Positions 55,180 through 64,000 of a stretch of 64,000 nt of DNA are shown here, piece after piece; positions within the stretch are counted from its first letter, which is position 1; every line of letters starts with the position of its first letter. The translations under genes were made by a program, and so were the position numbers. The DNA is taken from positions 1-64,000 of the forward strand of contig JANQRL010000028.1 of NCBI GenBank assembly GCA_028284605.1, given 5' to 3'. The notes beneath the pieces were generated by a model. It was not told the origin of the DNA and made no database searches. It was given only the letters and a program-made list of their open reading frames with translations. This DNA comes from Paracoccaceae bacterium. GTDB taxonomy: Bacteria; Pseudomonadota; Alphaproteobacteria; Rhodobacterales; Rhodobacteraceae.

Positions 55180-55791
55180 TCAGAGCAGCCTGTAATCCCT
55201 CGCCCGCTGGATCGCCTCGGTCGTGGTCCGCGCCAGGAGCGAGTTCCTTGCGGCGGTGAGGCGGGCCTTCAGCGCACTTTCTGAAATGTTGAGCTTGGCG
55301 GCGGCAGCTGCGTGACGATCCCCTTCGGCGATCAGCCGCAGGGCTTCGATCTGGGCGTCCGTCAAGGACTTCGGGGGTTCGGTGATGTCGTGCAACATGC
55401 AGATCAGGCGCCGGAATTCGACGATCTCATCCTCGGTGAACTCGCGGTCGGCCCGGGCAGCGGACCCGATCGTGCGGGACTTGATCGGGCCGCAGGACAC
55501 CGCGAGCCCGTAGACCATGCCGAATTCCGCGGCCTGTCCGAGGATGTTGAACGGATCGGGTATCCCGATCTCGCTCCATCTGGCGGACCCGGTCATCGAA
55601 AACCCCCATGCGATGATCGGATCACGAAGCGCATAGGCCTCCTCTGTGTAGCGGTCCGTCCATTCCTGCGGGTAGGTCTGATGCGACAGGAGCGGCAGGG
55701 CGAACCGGATGTGCAGCGCAAAGAAAAAACCGCCCGGCGCGAGAGCGCCGAGCTGCTTGGTGTGGGTGTCGATGCCAGACCTCAACGACAT
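55180..55791 (-). CDS. luxR: LuxR-family quorum-sensing regulator
   Basis: 203 residues, shorter than the usual 230-250. The N-terminal part resembles an autoinducer-binding domain (YTEEAYALRDPIIAWGF with the conserved Asp-Pro, then SARWSEI). The C-terminal helix-turn-helix is LTDAQIEALRLIAEGDRHAAAAAKLNIS with ALKARLTAARNSL. Cognate regulator of luxI by position. ATG 55791 is directly preceded by the predicted -10, so the transcript may have little or no leader. A shorter start cannot be excluded. Confidence 0.85.
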   Translation of the reverse strand: MSLRSGIDTHTKQLGALAPGGFFFALHIRFALPLLSHQTYPQEWTDRYTEEAYALRDPIIAWGFSMTGSARWSEIGIPDPFNILGQAAEFGMVYGLAVSCGPIKSRTIGSAARADREFTEDEIVEFRRLICMLHDITEPPKSLTDAQIEALRLIAEGDRHAAAAAKLNISESALKARLTAARNSLLARTTTEAIQRARDYRLL

Positions 55792-55796
55792 GGCCT

Positions 55797-55826
55797 TTTA
55801 GACAAGTTGAATCAAATCCAGTCAAC
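55797..55826 (-). promoter_or_regulatory. predicted luxR promoter with overlapping dyad
   Basis: On the - strand, TTGACT (55825-55820) and TCTAAA (55802-55797) are 17 nt apart. The inverted repeat GTTGA / TCAAC (55806-55826) overlaps the -35 and could be the binding site for LuxR or another repressor. The predicted transcript would start at or near the luxR ATG. Confidence 0.5.
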
Positions 55827-55868
55827 CGTAGCTTGTAGCCGCAGCCGCACGGGTGGAGGAGCGCCGCA

Positions 55869-56051
55869 ATGCCGCGATACGACGACCGCATCGCCGAGCG
55901 CCTGTTCAGTCTGTCCAAGGACGAACTTGCGACGATCATTGAATTTATCGGGATCGCCGATCCGCCCGGCGAGGCCGGAAAGATGTCGCCGGAGGCGCCG
56001 TTCCGGCGCCGCGGCGGATCGGGTGAAGACAGCGAGACCGACGCCGATTGA
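55869..56051 (+). CDS. small hypothetical protein divergent from luxR
   Basis: 60 residues. The first part is a putative helix (RIAERLFSLSKDELATIIEF), the second is Pro/Gly/Arg-rich and ends acidic (GEDSETDAD). A strong GGAGGAG Shine-Dalgarno precedes the ATG. No family recognised. Its promoter must share the 77-bp region with luxR, so quorum-sensing control is possible. Confidence 0.6.
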   Translation: MPRYDDRIAERLFSLSKDELATIIEFIGIADPPGEAGKMSPEAPFRRRGGSGEDSETDAD

Positions 56052-56129
56052 CGCTTGGTCAGGTCCGGAGAATCGGCCCGGTCTGCCGCTCAGGTTGTAC
56101 ACGGGATCCGCTTCGGTGGCGGCCCGGTC

Positions 56130-56555
56130 TCATTCGTCGGCGAGATCCTCGAGTTCGGCCTCGGCGCGGGCCTTGTCGGCGGCGCCCTTGGCGCCCTCGT
56201 CGCGGTCGACAAGCTCCACGATCGCCATCGGCGCCATGTCGCCGTAGCGGAAGCCGGCCTTGAGAACCCGGACATAGCCGCCGGAGCGCTCGGCATAGCG
56301 CGGCCCGAGCACCTCGAAGAGCTTGGCGACATGGGCGTCCTGCTTGAGCCGGGCCGCGGCCTGACGGCGGGCATGGAGATCGCCGCGCTTGCCGAGGGTG
56401 ATGAGCTTGTCGACGACCCGCTTGAGCTCCTTGGCCTTGGGCAGGGTGGTCTTGATCTGTTCGTGTTCGATGAGGCTTCCGGCCATATTCGCGAAAAGCG
56501 CCTTGCGGTGCTCATGGGTGCGATTGAGGCGGCGGTATCCGCGGGCGTGACGCAT
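56130..56555 (-). CDS. rplQ: 50S ribosomal protein L17
   Basis: 141 residues. [20 protein letters not shown] and [24 protein letters not shown], with [11 protein letters not shown], are typical L17. The alphaproteobacterial C-terminal acidic extension ([11 protein letters not shown]) is present. Last gene of the rpsM-rpsK-rpoA-rplQ unit; a palindrome pair separates it from rpoA. Confidence 0.97.
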   Translation of the reverse strand: MRHARGYRRLNRTHEHRKALFANMAGSLIEHEQIKTTLPKAKELKRVVDKLITLGKRGDLHARRQAAARLKQDAHVAKLFEVLGPRYAERSGGYVRVLKAGFRYGDMAPMAIVELVDRDEGAKGAADKARAEAELEDLADE

Positions 56556-56652
56556 GATTTCAACTCCGTTCGTTTTGCTTTGTCCGGCGGGGGCTGCGTG
56601 ACCCCCGCTCTCCTTGGTGGGGCGGGATTGCCCGGGCGCTCCGGTCGGGGCC

Positions 56653-56698
56653 GAATTCTCACAAGAGAATTCGTCGACGGACTTTCGATGAAAGTCCG
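56653..56698. repeat. palindrome pair between rpoA and rplQ
   Basis: First hairpin (56653-56672): arms GAATTCTC / GAGAATTC, loop ACAA. Second (56678-56698): arms CGGACTTTC / GAAAGTCCG, loop GAT. Five nt (GTCGA) separate them. The second ends 8 nt from the rpoA stop. Possibly regulates the ratio of rpoA to rplQ. Confidence 0.85.
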
Positions 56699-56706
56699 GC
56701 CCCGGC

Positions 56707-57723
56707 TCAGAACGCGTCTTCGAACTTCTTGGCGAGGTCCTCGATATTGTCGGGCGGCCAGTCCTCGACATCCATGCCGAGATGCAGACCCATGCCCGAG
56801 AGCACTTCCTTGATCTCATTCAGAGACTTGCGCCCGAAATTCGGGGTCCGCAGCATCTCCGCCTCGGTCTTCTGGATCAAATCGCCGATATAGACGATAT
56901 TGTCGTTCTTCAGGCAGTTCGCGGACCGCACCGACAGCTCCAGCTCGTCGACCTTCTTCAAGAGCAGCGGATTGAACTCCAGCCCATCGTCCTCGGAGGC
57001 GGCCTGGGCGCTTTCCGGTTCGTCGAAATTGACGAAGATCGAGAGCTGATCCTGAAGGATGCGCGCGGCAAAGGCCACGGCGTCGTCGGGGGTGATCGAA
57101 CCGTCGGTCTCCAGCTTCATGGTCAGCTTGTCGTAGTCGAGCACCTGGCCCTCGCGGGTCGGTTGTACGTCGTAGCTCACCTTGCGCACCGGCGAATAGA
57201 TCGCATCGATCGCGATCATCCCGATCGGCGCATCCTCGGGCTTGTTCTTGTCGGCCGCGACATAGCCCTTCCCGGTATTGACCGTCAGCTCCATGTAGAG
57301 GTCCGCATCCTCGTCGAGATGGCAGATCACATGGTCCTTATCGAGCACTTCGATGCCGGCGCTTTCCGAGATATCGGCGGCGGTGACGATGCCCGGCCCC
57401 TTGGCCTGAACGGTGAGCCGCTTCGGCCCCTCGACCTCCATCCGGAGCGCCACGCCCTTGAGGTTGAGCACGATGTCGGTGACATCCTCGCGCACGCCGG
57501 AGACCGAGCTGAACTCGTGCAGCACGTTGTCGATCTGCACGCTGGTGATCGCCCCGCCCTGAAGGCTCGACAGCAGGACCCGGCGCAGCGCGTTGCCCAG
57601 CGTCAGGCCGAAGCCGCGCTCCAGCGGCTCTGCCACGACGGTGGCCTGGCGCAGCGGGTCGGCGCCGGGGCGGACCTCCAGCTGCGTGGGTTTGATCAGT
57701 TCGGCCCAGTTCTTGTGGATCAT
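56707..57723 (-). CDS. rpoA: DNA-directed RNA polymerase alpha subunit
   Basis: 338 residues. N-terminal domain for dimerisation ([20 protein letters not shown]), linker, and C-terminal domain with [14 protein letters not shown] and [13 protein letters not shown], which binds DNA and activators. ATG 57723 has GGAGGGA upstream. Part of the leftward alpha operon. Confidence 0.98.
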   Translation of the reverse strand: MIHKNWAELIKPTQLEVRPGADPLRQATVVAEPLERGFGLTLGNALRRVLLSSLQGGAITSVQIDNVLHEFSSVSGVREDVTDIVLNLKGVALRMEVEGPKRLTVQAKGPGIVTAADISESAGIEVLDKDHVICHLDEDADLYMELTVNTGKGYVAADKNKPEDAPIGMIAIDAIYSPVRKVSYDVQPTREGQVLDYDKLTMKLETDGSITPDDAVAFAARILQDQLSIFVNFDEPESAQAASEDDGLEFNPLLLKKVDELELSVRSANCLKNDNIVYIGDLIQKTEAEMLRTPNFGRKSLNEIKEVLSGMGLHLGMDVEDWPPDNIEDLAKKFEDAF

Positions 57724-57835
57724 GCGTCCCTCCATTCCAGTCCGCTGTCCATGATCGCGACGGCAGACGCCCGAGGTTTCAAAATGACGGCGGGAGCCCC
57801 CTTGTGCGGAGCCCCCGGAACTCTACGCATCCGGC

Positions 57836-58225
57836 TCAGACGCGGCGGCGCTTCGGCGGACGGCAGCCGTTATGGGCAATCGGCGTCACGTCGCGGATCG
57901 ACGTGATGTTGAAGCCGACGGCCGCCAGGGCGCGCAGTGCGCTTTCGCGGCCCGAACCCGGCCCCTGCACCTCGACCTCAAGGGTCTTCACCCCATGCTC
58001 CTGCGCCTTGCGGCCGGCATCTTCGGCCGCCATCTGCGCGGCATAAGGCGTCGACTTGCGGCTGCCCTTGAACCCCATCGTCCCGGCCGAGGACCAGGCA
58101 ATCGCGTTGCCCTGCACGTCGGAGATCAGGATCTTGGTGTTGTTGAAGCTCGAATTCACATGCGCCACGCCGGCGGCGATGTTCTTGGAGACCTTGCGCT
58201 TTCCGCGCCGTGTATCCCGTGCCAT
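57836..58225 (-). CDS. rpsK: 30S ribosomal protein S11
   Basis: 129 residues. [20 protein letters not shown] and [15 protein letters not shown] are the S11 blocks, and it ends [18 protein letters not shown], the standard C-terminus. Lies 15 nt after rpsM. Confidence 0.98.
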   Translation of the reverse strand: MARDTRRGKRKVSKNIAAGVAHVNSSFNNTKILISDVQGNAIAWSSAGTMGFKGSRKSTPYAAQMAAEDAGRKAQEHGVKTLEVEVQGPGSGRESALRALAAVGFNITSIRDVTPIAHNGCRPPKRRRV

Positions 58226-58240
58226 GTCTCGCCCCCTCCC

Positions 58241-58609
58241 TTACTTCTTCTTGCCGGCGATGGGCTTCGCCGGGCCCTTGCGGGTGCGGGCATTGGTATG
58301 GGTGCGCTGGCCGCGGACCGGCAGGTTGCGGCGGTGGCGCAACCCGCGGTAGCAGCCGAGGTCCATCAGGCGCTTGATGTTCATCTGAACATCGCGGCGC
58401 AGGTCGCCTTCGACCATGTAATTGGCGTCGATATGCTCGCGGATCGAGAGCACCTCGGCATCGGAAAGTTCGTTCACACGGCGGGACTGGTCGATGCCGG
58501 TCGCGTCGCAGATCGACCGGGCCGAAGCGGCGCCGATCCCGGTGATGTAGGTGAGCGCGATGGGAACCCGCTTTGCAGTCGGGATGTTCACGCCGGCGAT
58601 ACGTGCCAC
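58241..58609 (-). CDS. rpsM: 30S ribosomal protein S13
   Basis: 122 residues. [20 protein letters not shown] and [16 protein letters not shown], then [20 protein letters not shown], typical S13. First gene after a 282-bp gap that holds a good sigma-70 promoter, so rpsM-rpsK-rpoA-rplQ can be transcribed on its own. Confidence 0.98.
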   Translation of the reverse strand: MARIAGVNIPTAKRVPIALTYITGIGAASARSICDATGIDQSRRVNELSDAEVLSIREHIDANYMVEGDLRRDVQMNIKRLMDLGCYRGLRHRRNLPVRGQRTHTNARTRKGPAKPIAGKKK

Positions 58610-58762
58610 GTTTGTCGTCCTTTCGTTGCGGACCCGTGATGCCAGGTCCTTTTTTCACAACGGAAGCCCGAGGCGATGCGCCACGGGCTGCGATGTATCC
58701 TGGGTGGTTGTGAGTGGGGCGCGACCCCGATTTCGGCAACCGATTCTCTGTTGAGATGGCGG

Positions 58763-58791
58763 TATCTATGACCTCGCGTGCGGGGCGTCAA
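58763..58791 (-). promoter_or_regulatory. sigma-70 promoter in front of rpsM
   Basis: On the - strand TTGACG (58791-58786) and TAGATA (58768-58763) are 17 nt apart. The transcript would start about 150 nt upstream of rpsM, in the gap after adk. This is the best promoter match I found in the window. Confidence 0.7.
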
Positions 58792-58891
58792 GACTATGTC
58801 AAGTATCTTGTCGCTGGGACAGAGAATCGGCCTTCAGTCGGGTCTTCCAAAGTGTTGCTCTGCACCCGGCGGCGCACCGAAACAGGCGGTG

Positions 58892-59470
58892 TCAATCGAG
58901 CGCCTGTGCGGCAGATGCGGCCACCTCGTCAATCGAGCCCATGCCGTCGATCCCGGTATGCAGCCCCTTAGCATAGTAATACCCGATCAGCGGTGCGGTC
59001 TGTTTGTAATAGGCGAAGAGGCGGGTTCGGAGGCTCTCTTCGTTGTCATCGGCGCGGACCGGTTGGCCGGCGGCGCGGGCCGCTTCGGCGCGGCCGACGA
59101 TGCGGCTCACCAGCACGTCGTCATCGACCTGCAGCTCGATCACGGTGTCGAGCGACTGGCCCACCTCGTCCAGCAGCGCCGCAAGGGCGTCGGCCTGGGC
59201 CAGGGTCCGGGGGAAACCGTCGAAGATGAAGCCGCCCGGGGCGTCGCGGGTCTCCAACTGCTCGCGGATCAGGCCGATGACGATCTCGTCGGTCACCAGA
59301 TCGCCGCGGTCCATCACATCGGCCACGACCTTGCCCATCTCGGTGCCGCTGGTGCGCGCCGCGCGCAGCATGTCGCCGGTGGAAAGCTGCACCATCGACC
59401 GCGCCGTCACGAGGCGCTGGGCCTGGGTGCCCTTACCGGCCCCCGGAGGGCCGAGCAGAATGATGTTCAT
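58892..59470 (-). CDS. adk: adenylate kinase (short-LID type)
   Basis: 192 residues. [15 protein letters not shown] (P-loop), [26 protein letters not shown] and the shortened LID region ([17 protein letters not shown]). The zinc-binding Cys residues of long-LID enzymes are absent. The ATG overlaps the secY stop (ATGA). Confidence 0.97.
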   Translation of the reverse strand: MNIILLGPPGAGKGTQAQRLVTARSMVQLSTGDMLRAARTSGTEMGKVVADVMDRGDLVTDEIVIGLIREQLETRDAPGGFIFDGFPRTLAQADALAALLDEVGQSLDTVIELQVDDDVLVSRIVGRAEAARAAGQPVRADDNEESLRTRLFAYYKQTAPLIGYYYAKGLHTGIDGMGSIDEVAASAAQALD

Positions 59471-60834
59471 CGTCGCGCGGGACCTTTGCGTTTACTCTTC
59501 GACTGGCTGCGGCGTCCGCGCAACTGGCTCTTCTCGATCAGACCCTCGTATTGATGCGCAAGCAAGTGGCTTTGCACCTGCTGGATCGTGTCCATGCCGA
59601 CGCTGACGATGATCAGGATCGAGGTACCGCCGAAATAGAACGGGATCGCCAGTTCGCTGCGCAGGATCTCCGGCAAGAGCACGACGAGCGCAAGATAGCC
59701 CGAGCCCAGCACCAGGATGCGGGTCAGCACGTAATCGAGATATTCCGCCGTCTTCTTGCCCGGCCGGATGCCGGGGACGAAGCCGTTCTGGTTCTTCAGG
59801 TTCTCGGCCACGTCGTCGACCTTGAACGCCACTTCCTTGGTGTAGAAGAAGGTGAAGAAGATCACCATCGCGGTCATGAAGGCGAGGTTGAGCGGCTGGC
59901 CGGGCCCGAAATAGGCCAGGATCGCCGACATCACCGGCCCGGTATCGCCGCCCGAGAAAGTGCTGAGCGTCGTCGGCATCAAAAGCAGGGCGGAGGCGAA
60001 GATCGCCGGGATCACGCCCGCCGGGTTGACCTTGATCGGCAGGTGGCTGGAGCCGCCGTCATAGACCTTCATCCCGACCTGGCGGCGCGGATACTGGATG
60101 TGGATCTGCCTGAGCGCGCGTTCCATGAACACGACGAAGGTCAGCACCACGACGATCATCAGGATCACGCCGAGGATCACCGCCGGGCTGATCGCGCCGG
60201 TGCGGCCCTGGCTGAGGAACTGGGCCATGGCCGTGGGGATCTCGGCGATGATGCCGACGAAGATAATGAGCGAGATACCGTTGCCGACGCCCCGCGCGGT
60301 GATCTGCTCGCCGAGCCACATCAGGAACATCGTCCCGCCGACCAGGGTGATGACGCAGGCGGCGCGGAAGAACAGGCCCGGATCGGTCACCAGATCGCCG
60401 GCCTCGAGGCTCACCGCCATGCCGTAAGCCTGGAACGTCGCCAGGATCACCGTGCCGTAGCGGGTATATTGGTTGAGCTTCTTGCGGCCCTGCTCGCCCT
60501 CTTTCTTGAGCTGCTTCCAGGGCTCGTACATCGCGCCCATGAGCTGCACGATGATCGCCGCCGAGATGTAGGGCATGATGCCGAGGGCGAAGATGCCCAT
60601 CCGGCCCAGCGCACCGCCGGTGAACATGCTGAGGATGCCGCCGATGCCCGAGGCCGCCTCTTCCATGAAGGTCCTGAGCGCGTCACCGTCGATCCCCGGC
60701 ACCGGGATGAAGGTGCCGAGCCGGTAGACGATCAGCAGGCCGAGGGTGAAGAGGATGCGCTGGCGGAGCTCCGTCGCCTTGCCGAAGGCGCGCCAGCTCG
60801 AATTGGCGGCCATTTGCTCTGCGGCTGATGCCAT
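59467..60834 (-). CDS. secY: protein translocase subunit SecY
   Basis: 455 residues, ten TM segments. [20 protein letters not shown] and [21 protein letters not shown] at the N-terminus, NQYTRYGTV, and [18 protein letters not shown] further on. Channel of the Sec translocon. The adk start overlaps its stop. 104 bp separate it from rplO. Confidence 0.98.
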   Translation of the reverse strand: MASAAEQMAANSSWRAFGKATELRQRILFTLGLLIVYRLGTFIPVPGIDGDALRTFMEEAASGIGGILSMFTGGALGRMGIFALGIMPYISAAIIVQLMGAMYEPWKQLKKEGEQGRKKLNQYTRYGTVILATFQAYGMAVSLEAGDLVTDPGLFFRAACVITLVGGTMFLMWLGEQITARGVGNGISLIIFVGIIAEIPTAMAQFLSQGRTGAISPAVILGVILMIVVVLTFVVFMERALRQIHIQYPRRQVGMKVYDGGSSHLPIKVNPAGVIPAIFASALLLMPTTLSTFSGGDTGPVMSAILAYFGPGQPLNLAFMTAMVIFFTFFYTKEVAFKVDDVAENLKNQNGFVPGIRPGKKTAEYLDYVLTRILVLGSGYLALVVLLPEILRSELAIPFYFGGTSILIIVSVGMDTIQQVQSHLLAHQYEGLIEKSQLRGRRSQSKSKRKGPARR

Positions 60835-60854
60835 GGGGCCCTCGCTGAATGGCC

Positions 60855-60887
60855 GCGCCGCCGGACCGGTTCCCCGGACGGCGGCGC
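60855..60887 (-). terminator. hairpin in the rplO-secY gap
   Basis: A 9-bp stem (GCGCCGCCG / CGGCGGCGC) encloses a 15-nt loop that itself contains CCGG pairs. No T-run follows. It lies about 20 nt upstream of the secY start and may modulate secY translation, rather than end transcription. Confidence 0.4.
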
Positions 60888-60938
60888 GAGAAAACGTTGC
60901 TTAGGGATGTAGGCGCCGGGCGCGGCGCCCACAACCCG

Positions 60939-61412
60939 TCATTCCGCCGCTGCCGCCGACGTGATGGTCAGTGAGCCGCCGGCCTTCTCGACCGCCGCGA
61001 TGGCGCCTTTCGAGGCGCCGGTGACGGTGATCGTGGCCTTCGCGGTGATCTCGCCCTTGGCGAGCACCCGGATACCGTCCTTCTTGCGGCGCACCAGGCC
61101 GCTCTCGATCAGAACGTCCTCGGTGATGTCGGTCTTGGCGTCGATCTTCTTGGCGTCGATGAACTTCTGGATCAGGCCCAGGTTCACGACGGCATAGGAT
61201 TTGCGGTTGGGCTTGTTGAAGCCGCGCTTCGGCAGGCGCTGATAGAGCGGCATCTGTCCGCCCTCGTAGCCCGCGATGGCGACGCCCGAGCGGGATTTCT
61301 GGCCCTTGATCCCGCGCCCGGCGGTCTTGCCCTTGCCGGAGCCGGGGCCGCGGCCGACGCGCTTGGCCTTCTTCGTCGCACCGGGATTGTCCCGGAGGTC
61401 ATTCAGTTTCAT
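60939..61412 (-). CDS. rplO: 50S ribosomal protein L15
   Basis: 157 residues. [40 protein letters not shown] and [17 protein letters not shown] are standard L15. The palindrome pair at 61484-61528 separates it from rpmD. Confidence 0.97.
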   Translation of the reverse strand: MKLNDLRDNPGATKKAKRVGRGPGSGKGKTAGRGIKGQKSRSGVAIAGYEGGQMPLYQRLPKRGFNKPNRKSYAVVNLGLIQKFIDAKKIDAKTDITEDVLIESGLVRRKKDGIRVLAKGEITAKATITVTGASKGAIAAVEKAGGSLTITSAAAAE

Positions 61413-61483
61413 GTCGCTTCTCCTTGGCCGGATGCGGGCGCCTTAGCGACAGGAGCGCCCGACCACGGCGTTTCAGTTCAGGC

Positions 61484-61528
61484 GCCAAAGCCTTCAAAGG
61501 CTTTGGCAAATCTCTTCGAAGAGATTTG
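61484..61528. repeat. palindrome pair directly after the rpmD stop
   Basis: First hairpin (61484-61507): arms GCCAAAGCCTT / AAGGCTTTGGC, 2-nt loop. Second: a perfect 22-bp palindrome 61507-61528, AAATCTCTTCGAAGAGATTT with flanking C/G. The second abuts the rpmD stop codon at 61529. They probably form 3'-end structures inside the ribosomal operon. Confidence 0.87.
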
Positions 61529-61717
61529 TCAGCCCCGTTCCTCCACAATCTCCACCAGATGCGGGATCGAGTTGACCATGCCGCGGACCGAAGGCGTGTC
61601 CTCCAGCTCGCGGGTCTTGTGCATCTTGTCGAGCCCAAGCCCGATCAGCGTCTGGCGCTGTTTGGCCGGGCGGCGGATCGGGGAGCCGATCTGCTTTACC
61701 ACGATGGTCTTTGCCAT
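61529..61717 (-). CDS. rpmD: 50S ribosomal protein L30
   Basis: 62 residues. [20 protein letters not shown] and [20 protein letters not shown] match L30. It follows rpsE by 5 nt, and its stop codon is the last base before a palindrome. Confidence 0.96.
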   Translation of the reverse strand: MAKTIVVKQIGSPIRRPAKQRQTLIGLGLDKMHKTRELEDTPSVRGMVNSIPHLVEIVEERG

Positions 61718-61722
61718 GGGTC

Positions 61723-62307
61723 TCAGGCCTCCTCGGTCTGGGCGTCGGCAGCGGCCTCGGCCGGCGCCTCGTCCCGCTTGGGCAGGATGTCGGCCACCTT
61801 CTTGCCCCGGCGCTGGGCGACGGAGCGCGGCGATTGCTCTTTCTGCAATCCGTCGATCGTGGCGCGGATCATGTTGTAGGGGTTCTGGGTGCCGATGGAT
61901 TTGGCCACCACGTCCTGAACGCCCAGCATCTCGAACACGGCCCGCATCGGACCGCCGGCGATGATCCCGGTCCCCGCCGGGGCGGTGCGCATCACGACCT
62001 TGCCCGCGCCATGGCGCCCCTCGATGTCGTGGTGGAGCGTCCGGCCTTCGCGGAGCGGCACGCGGATCATCTGGCGCTTGGCCTGTTCGGTGGCCTTGCG
62101 GATCGCCTCCGGCACCTCCTTGGCCTTGCCCTTGCCGAAGCCGACGCGGCCCTTCTGGTCGCCCACGACGACGAGCGCGGCGAAGCCGAAGCGCTTGCCG
62201 CCCTTCACGGTCTTCGAGACGCGGTTGATCGCCACCAGGCGGTCGGCAAATTCGGGCGCCTCGTCGCGGTCGCGGCGGCCCCCTCTCTGGTTCGGTTCTC
62301 TGGCCAT
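61723..62307 (-). CDS. rpsE: 30S ribosomal protein S5
   Basis: 194 residues. The double-stranded RNA-binding part has [20 protein letters not shown] and [18 protein letters not shown], the C-terminal half [23 protein letters not shown] 62307 has AAGGAGG upstream. It carries a short acidic C-terminal extension ([11 protein letters not shown]). Confidence 0.97.
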   Translation of the reverse strand: MAREPNQRGGRRDRDEAPEFADRLVAINRVSKTVKGGKRFGFAALVVVGDQKGRVGFGKGKAKEVPEAIRKATEQAKRQMIRVPLREGRTLHHDIEGRHGAGKVVMRTAPAGTGIIAGGPMRAVFEMLGVQDVVAKSIGTQNPYNMIRATIDGLQKEQSPRSVAQRRGKKVADILPKRDEAPAEAAADAQTEEA

Positions 62308-62405
62308 CCCGGCCTCCTTACGCTTCGGCGCCCTGCGCCCTCTTTCATCCAATCGCGGTGAGCGAAACGCCCCCGGATCATCGAGGGGGCCCCGCCCCCT
62401 TCGCC

Positions 62406-62765
62406 TCAGATCTTCAGACCGCCCTCGCGCGCGGCGTCGGCGAGCGCCTTGACCCGACCGTGGTAGAGAAACCCGCCCCGGTCGAAATAGGCTTCGGTCA
62501 CGCCGGCCTTCTTGGCGCGTTCGGCAATCGCGGTGCCCACCTTCGCGGCGGCCTCCACGTTGTTCTTGCCCACCACGCCCAGGTCCTTCTCCAGCGACGA
62601 GGCAGCGGCCAGCGTCACACCGTTCACATCGTCGATGAGCTGCACGCTGATATTCTTGTTCGAGCGATGCACCGAAAGGCGCGGCCGCCCGGCATTGACC
62701 TTGCGCAGCTTGTTCCGGACGCGCAGGCGGCGCTTCTGGAACAGATCCCGTTTGGAAAGTGCCAT
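62406..62765 (-). CDS. rplR: 50S ribosomal protein L18
   Basis: 119 residues. [20 protein letters not shown] and [19 protein letters not shown] plus [19 protein letters not shown] match L18, which binds 5S rRNA. Follows rplF by 12 nt. Confidence 0.97.
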   Translation of the reverse strand: MALSKRDLFQKRRLRVRNKLRKVNAGRPRLSVHRSNKNISVQLIDDVNGVTLAAASSLEKDLGVVGKNNVEAAAKVGTAIAERAKKAGVTEAYFDRGGFLYHGRVKALADAAREGGLKI

Positions 62766-62777
62766 CTCTGCGGTTCC

Positions 62778-63311
62778 CTACTTCTTCTTGCCTTCCTTGC
62801 GGAAGATATACTCGTCGACGTATTTGATGCCCTTGCCCTTATAGGGCTCCGGCTTGCGCCATTCGCGGATATTGGCCGCGACCTGGCCGACGAGCTGCTG
62901 ATCGGCGCCCTCGACCACGACCTGCGTGGCCTTCGGCGCGGTGACGGTGACGCCCTCGGGCACCTCGAAATCGACCTCATGGGAATAGCCGAGGTTCAGC
63001 TTCAGGACATTGCCCTGCATCTGCGCCCGGTAGCCCACGCCGTTGATCTCCAGCTCCTTCTTGAAGCCGTCGGTGACGCCGGTGACGAGGTTCTGGACCA
63101 TGGTCCGCGACATGCCCCATTGCTGGCGCGCACGCTTGGACTTGCCGCGCGGGGTGACCGTCACGGCATTGTCCTCGACCGCCAGTGTCACGTCGTCGGT
63201 CGCGGTGAAGCTGCGGGCGCCCTTCGGCCCCTTCACCTCGATGGTCTGACCCGACAGCGTGGCGGTGACGCCGGAAGGCAGGTCGACAGGTCTTTTTCCG
63301 ATCCGGGACAT
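62778..63311 (-). CDS. rplF: 50S ribosomal protein L6
   Basis: 177 residues. [15 protein letters not shown] start, [20 protein letters not shown] in the middle, and [15 protein letters not shown] at the end. ATG 63311 has a GGAGGG-type Shine-Dalgarno. Typical L6. Confidence 0.97.
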   Translation of the reverse strand: MSRIGKRPVDLPSGVTATLSGQTIEVKGPKGARSFTATDDVTLAVEDNAVTVTPRGKSKRARQQWGMSRTMVQNLVTGVTDGFKKELEINGVGYRAQMQGNVLKLNLGYSHEVDFEVPEGVTVTAPKATQVVVEGADQQLVGQVAANIREWRKPEPYKGKGIKYVDEYIFRKEGKKK

Positions 63312-63321
63312 CTCGCCCTCC

Positions 63322-63714
63322 TCAGAACACGGTGCAGAGCACTTCGCCGCCGACATTGGAGGCGCGTGCGCTGGCATCGGACATCACGCCCTTCGGCGTG
63401 GAGACGATGGAGACACCGAGGCCCTGACGGACCGTCGGAATGTCCTTGACGCTCATATAGACCCGGCGGCCGGGCTTGGAGACCCGCTTGAGTTCCCGGA
63501 TCACCGGGGTGCCGTCGAAATACTTGAGCGAGATTTCAAAGGCCGGGTGACCGTCCTTGCCGGTCGCACTCTCATAGCCGCGGATATAGCCCTCGTCCGC
63601 GAGGACATCGAGCACCCAGGCGCGGAGCTTCGAGGCCGGGGTCTGCACGGTGGACTTGCCGCGCATCTGGCCGTTGCGGATGCGGGTCAGCATATCGCCG
63701 ATGGGATCGTTCAT
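63322..63714 (-). CDS. rpsH: 30S ribosomal protein S8
   Basis: 130 residues. [31 protein letters not shown] and [20 protein letters not shown] match S8. It precedes rplF by 10 nt. Confidence 0.97.
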   Translation of the reverse strand: MNDPIGDMLTRIRNGQMRGKSTVQTPASKLRAWVLDVLADEGYIRGYESATGKDGHPAFEISLKYFDGTPVIRELKRVSKPGRRVYMSVKDIPTVRQGLGVSIVSTPKGVMSDASARASNVGGEVLCTVF

Positions 63715-63727
63715 CTCTCGTCCCTCC

Positions 63728-64000
63728 TTACCAGCTCGACTTCACGAGGCCGGGGATCTGGCCGTCGGAGCCAAGCTCACGCAGCGCGATCCGGCTGATC
63801 TTGAGCTTGCGGTAATAGGCATGCGGCCGGCCGGTGAGCTGGCAGCGGTTGTGCAGACGGGTCGCCGAGGAATTGCGCGGCAGCTTGGCGAGCTTCAGGC
63901 GCGCCTTGAACCGCTCTTCCATCGGTTGGGACTCGTCGTTGGCGATCTCTTTCAGCGCCTCGCGCTTGGCGGCGTATTTCTTCACCAGCCGTTCGCGCTT
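63728..64000 (-). CDS. rpsN: 30S ribosomal protein S14 (5' end outside the window)
   Basis: About 91 C-terminal codons are visible; the full gene should have about 101 and start roughly 30 nt beyond the right edge. [20 protein letters not shown] is the S14 core, and [13 protein letters not shown] the standard end. The zinc-binding Cys pattern of short S14 proteins is not present. The internal ATG at 63985 is not the true start. Confidence 0.96.
   Translation of the reverse strand, partial: KRERLVKKYAAKREALKEIANDESQPMEERFKARLKLAKLPRNSSATRLHNRCQLTGRPHAYYRKLKISRIALRELGSDGQIPGLVKSSW

Noticed and set aside
59551-60828. Open frame opposite secY
   Set aside because: Antisense to a clearly identified SecY; extremely His/Asp/Glu/Arg-rich.

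Overview
The window is 64 kb of a GC-rich alphaproteobacterial chromosome, most likely from the order Rhodobacterales. The evidence is the gene content and order: an aap/bzt general amino-acid ABC operon, the argH / small lipoprotein / lysA / TIGR02302 block, divergent ftsE and MJ0042-type zinc-ribbon genes, a DUF2793 protein, the DUF1244 plus N-formylglutamate amidohydrolase pair, and a canonical S10/spc/alpha ribosomal run. There are no rRNA, tRNA, transposase, integrase or CRISPR features.

Layout. (1) 0.3-16 kb is a surface polysaccharide island: dTDP-rhamnose synthesis (rfbC-rfbB-rfbD-rfbA, translationally coupled, with a sulfotransferase-like gene inside), a GDP-mannose enzyme (manC), a Kps-type ABC exporter (kpsT, kpsE, kpsM), two glycosyltransferase genes, and a 1014-residue RTX protein of type I secretion character. 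(2) 16-31 kb holds a DUF2793 phage/GTA-fibre-like gene, DUF1244 and N-formylglutamate amidohydrolase, pyruvate kinase, rpmI-rplT, pheS and pheT separated by small membrane proteins, then plsC-ftsX-ftsE and a divergent zinc-ribbon protein. (3) 31-46 kb holds the leftward argH-lipoprotein-DUF2834-lysA-TIGR02302 block, facing a rightward block of tlpA, ttcA, an EAL protein, yidC-MOSC-engB-argB-[4Fe-4S]-sixA. (4) 46-51 kb is the leftward aapJ-Q-M-P operon. (5) 51-56 kb holds rarA-crcB-rluC-atp12 and a luxR-luxI quorum-sensing pair. (6) 56-64 kb holds the ribosomal genes from rpsN (cut by the window end) to rplQ, all leftward, with secY, adk and rpoA.

The most unusual structure is a family of modular palindrome arrays. 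Six intergenic sites each carry four roughly 20-bp palindromes, mostly centred on GTCGAC, at a pitch of about 24 bp. They sit just 3' of genes and in two cases overlap a stop codon. Three further sites carry pairs of A+T-richer palindromes in similar positions. The modules are shuffled, substituted or decayed between sites, and site A keeps pairing through G-U wobbles on one strand, which suggests RNA-level hairpins (bidirectional terminators or mRNA 3'-end structures) or a mobile palindromic repeat. The second notable observation is an AapQ permease with about 115 extra periplasmic residues that resemble part of the cognate binding protein AapJ.

All functions are assigned by reading motifs and gene order. 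No database search was possible. Start sites were chosen from Shine-Dalgarno-like sequences, overlaps with upstream stops, and family N-termini.
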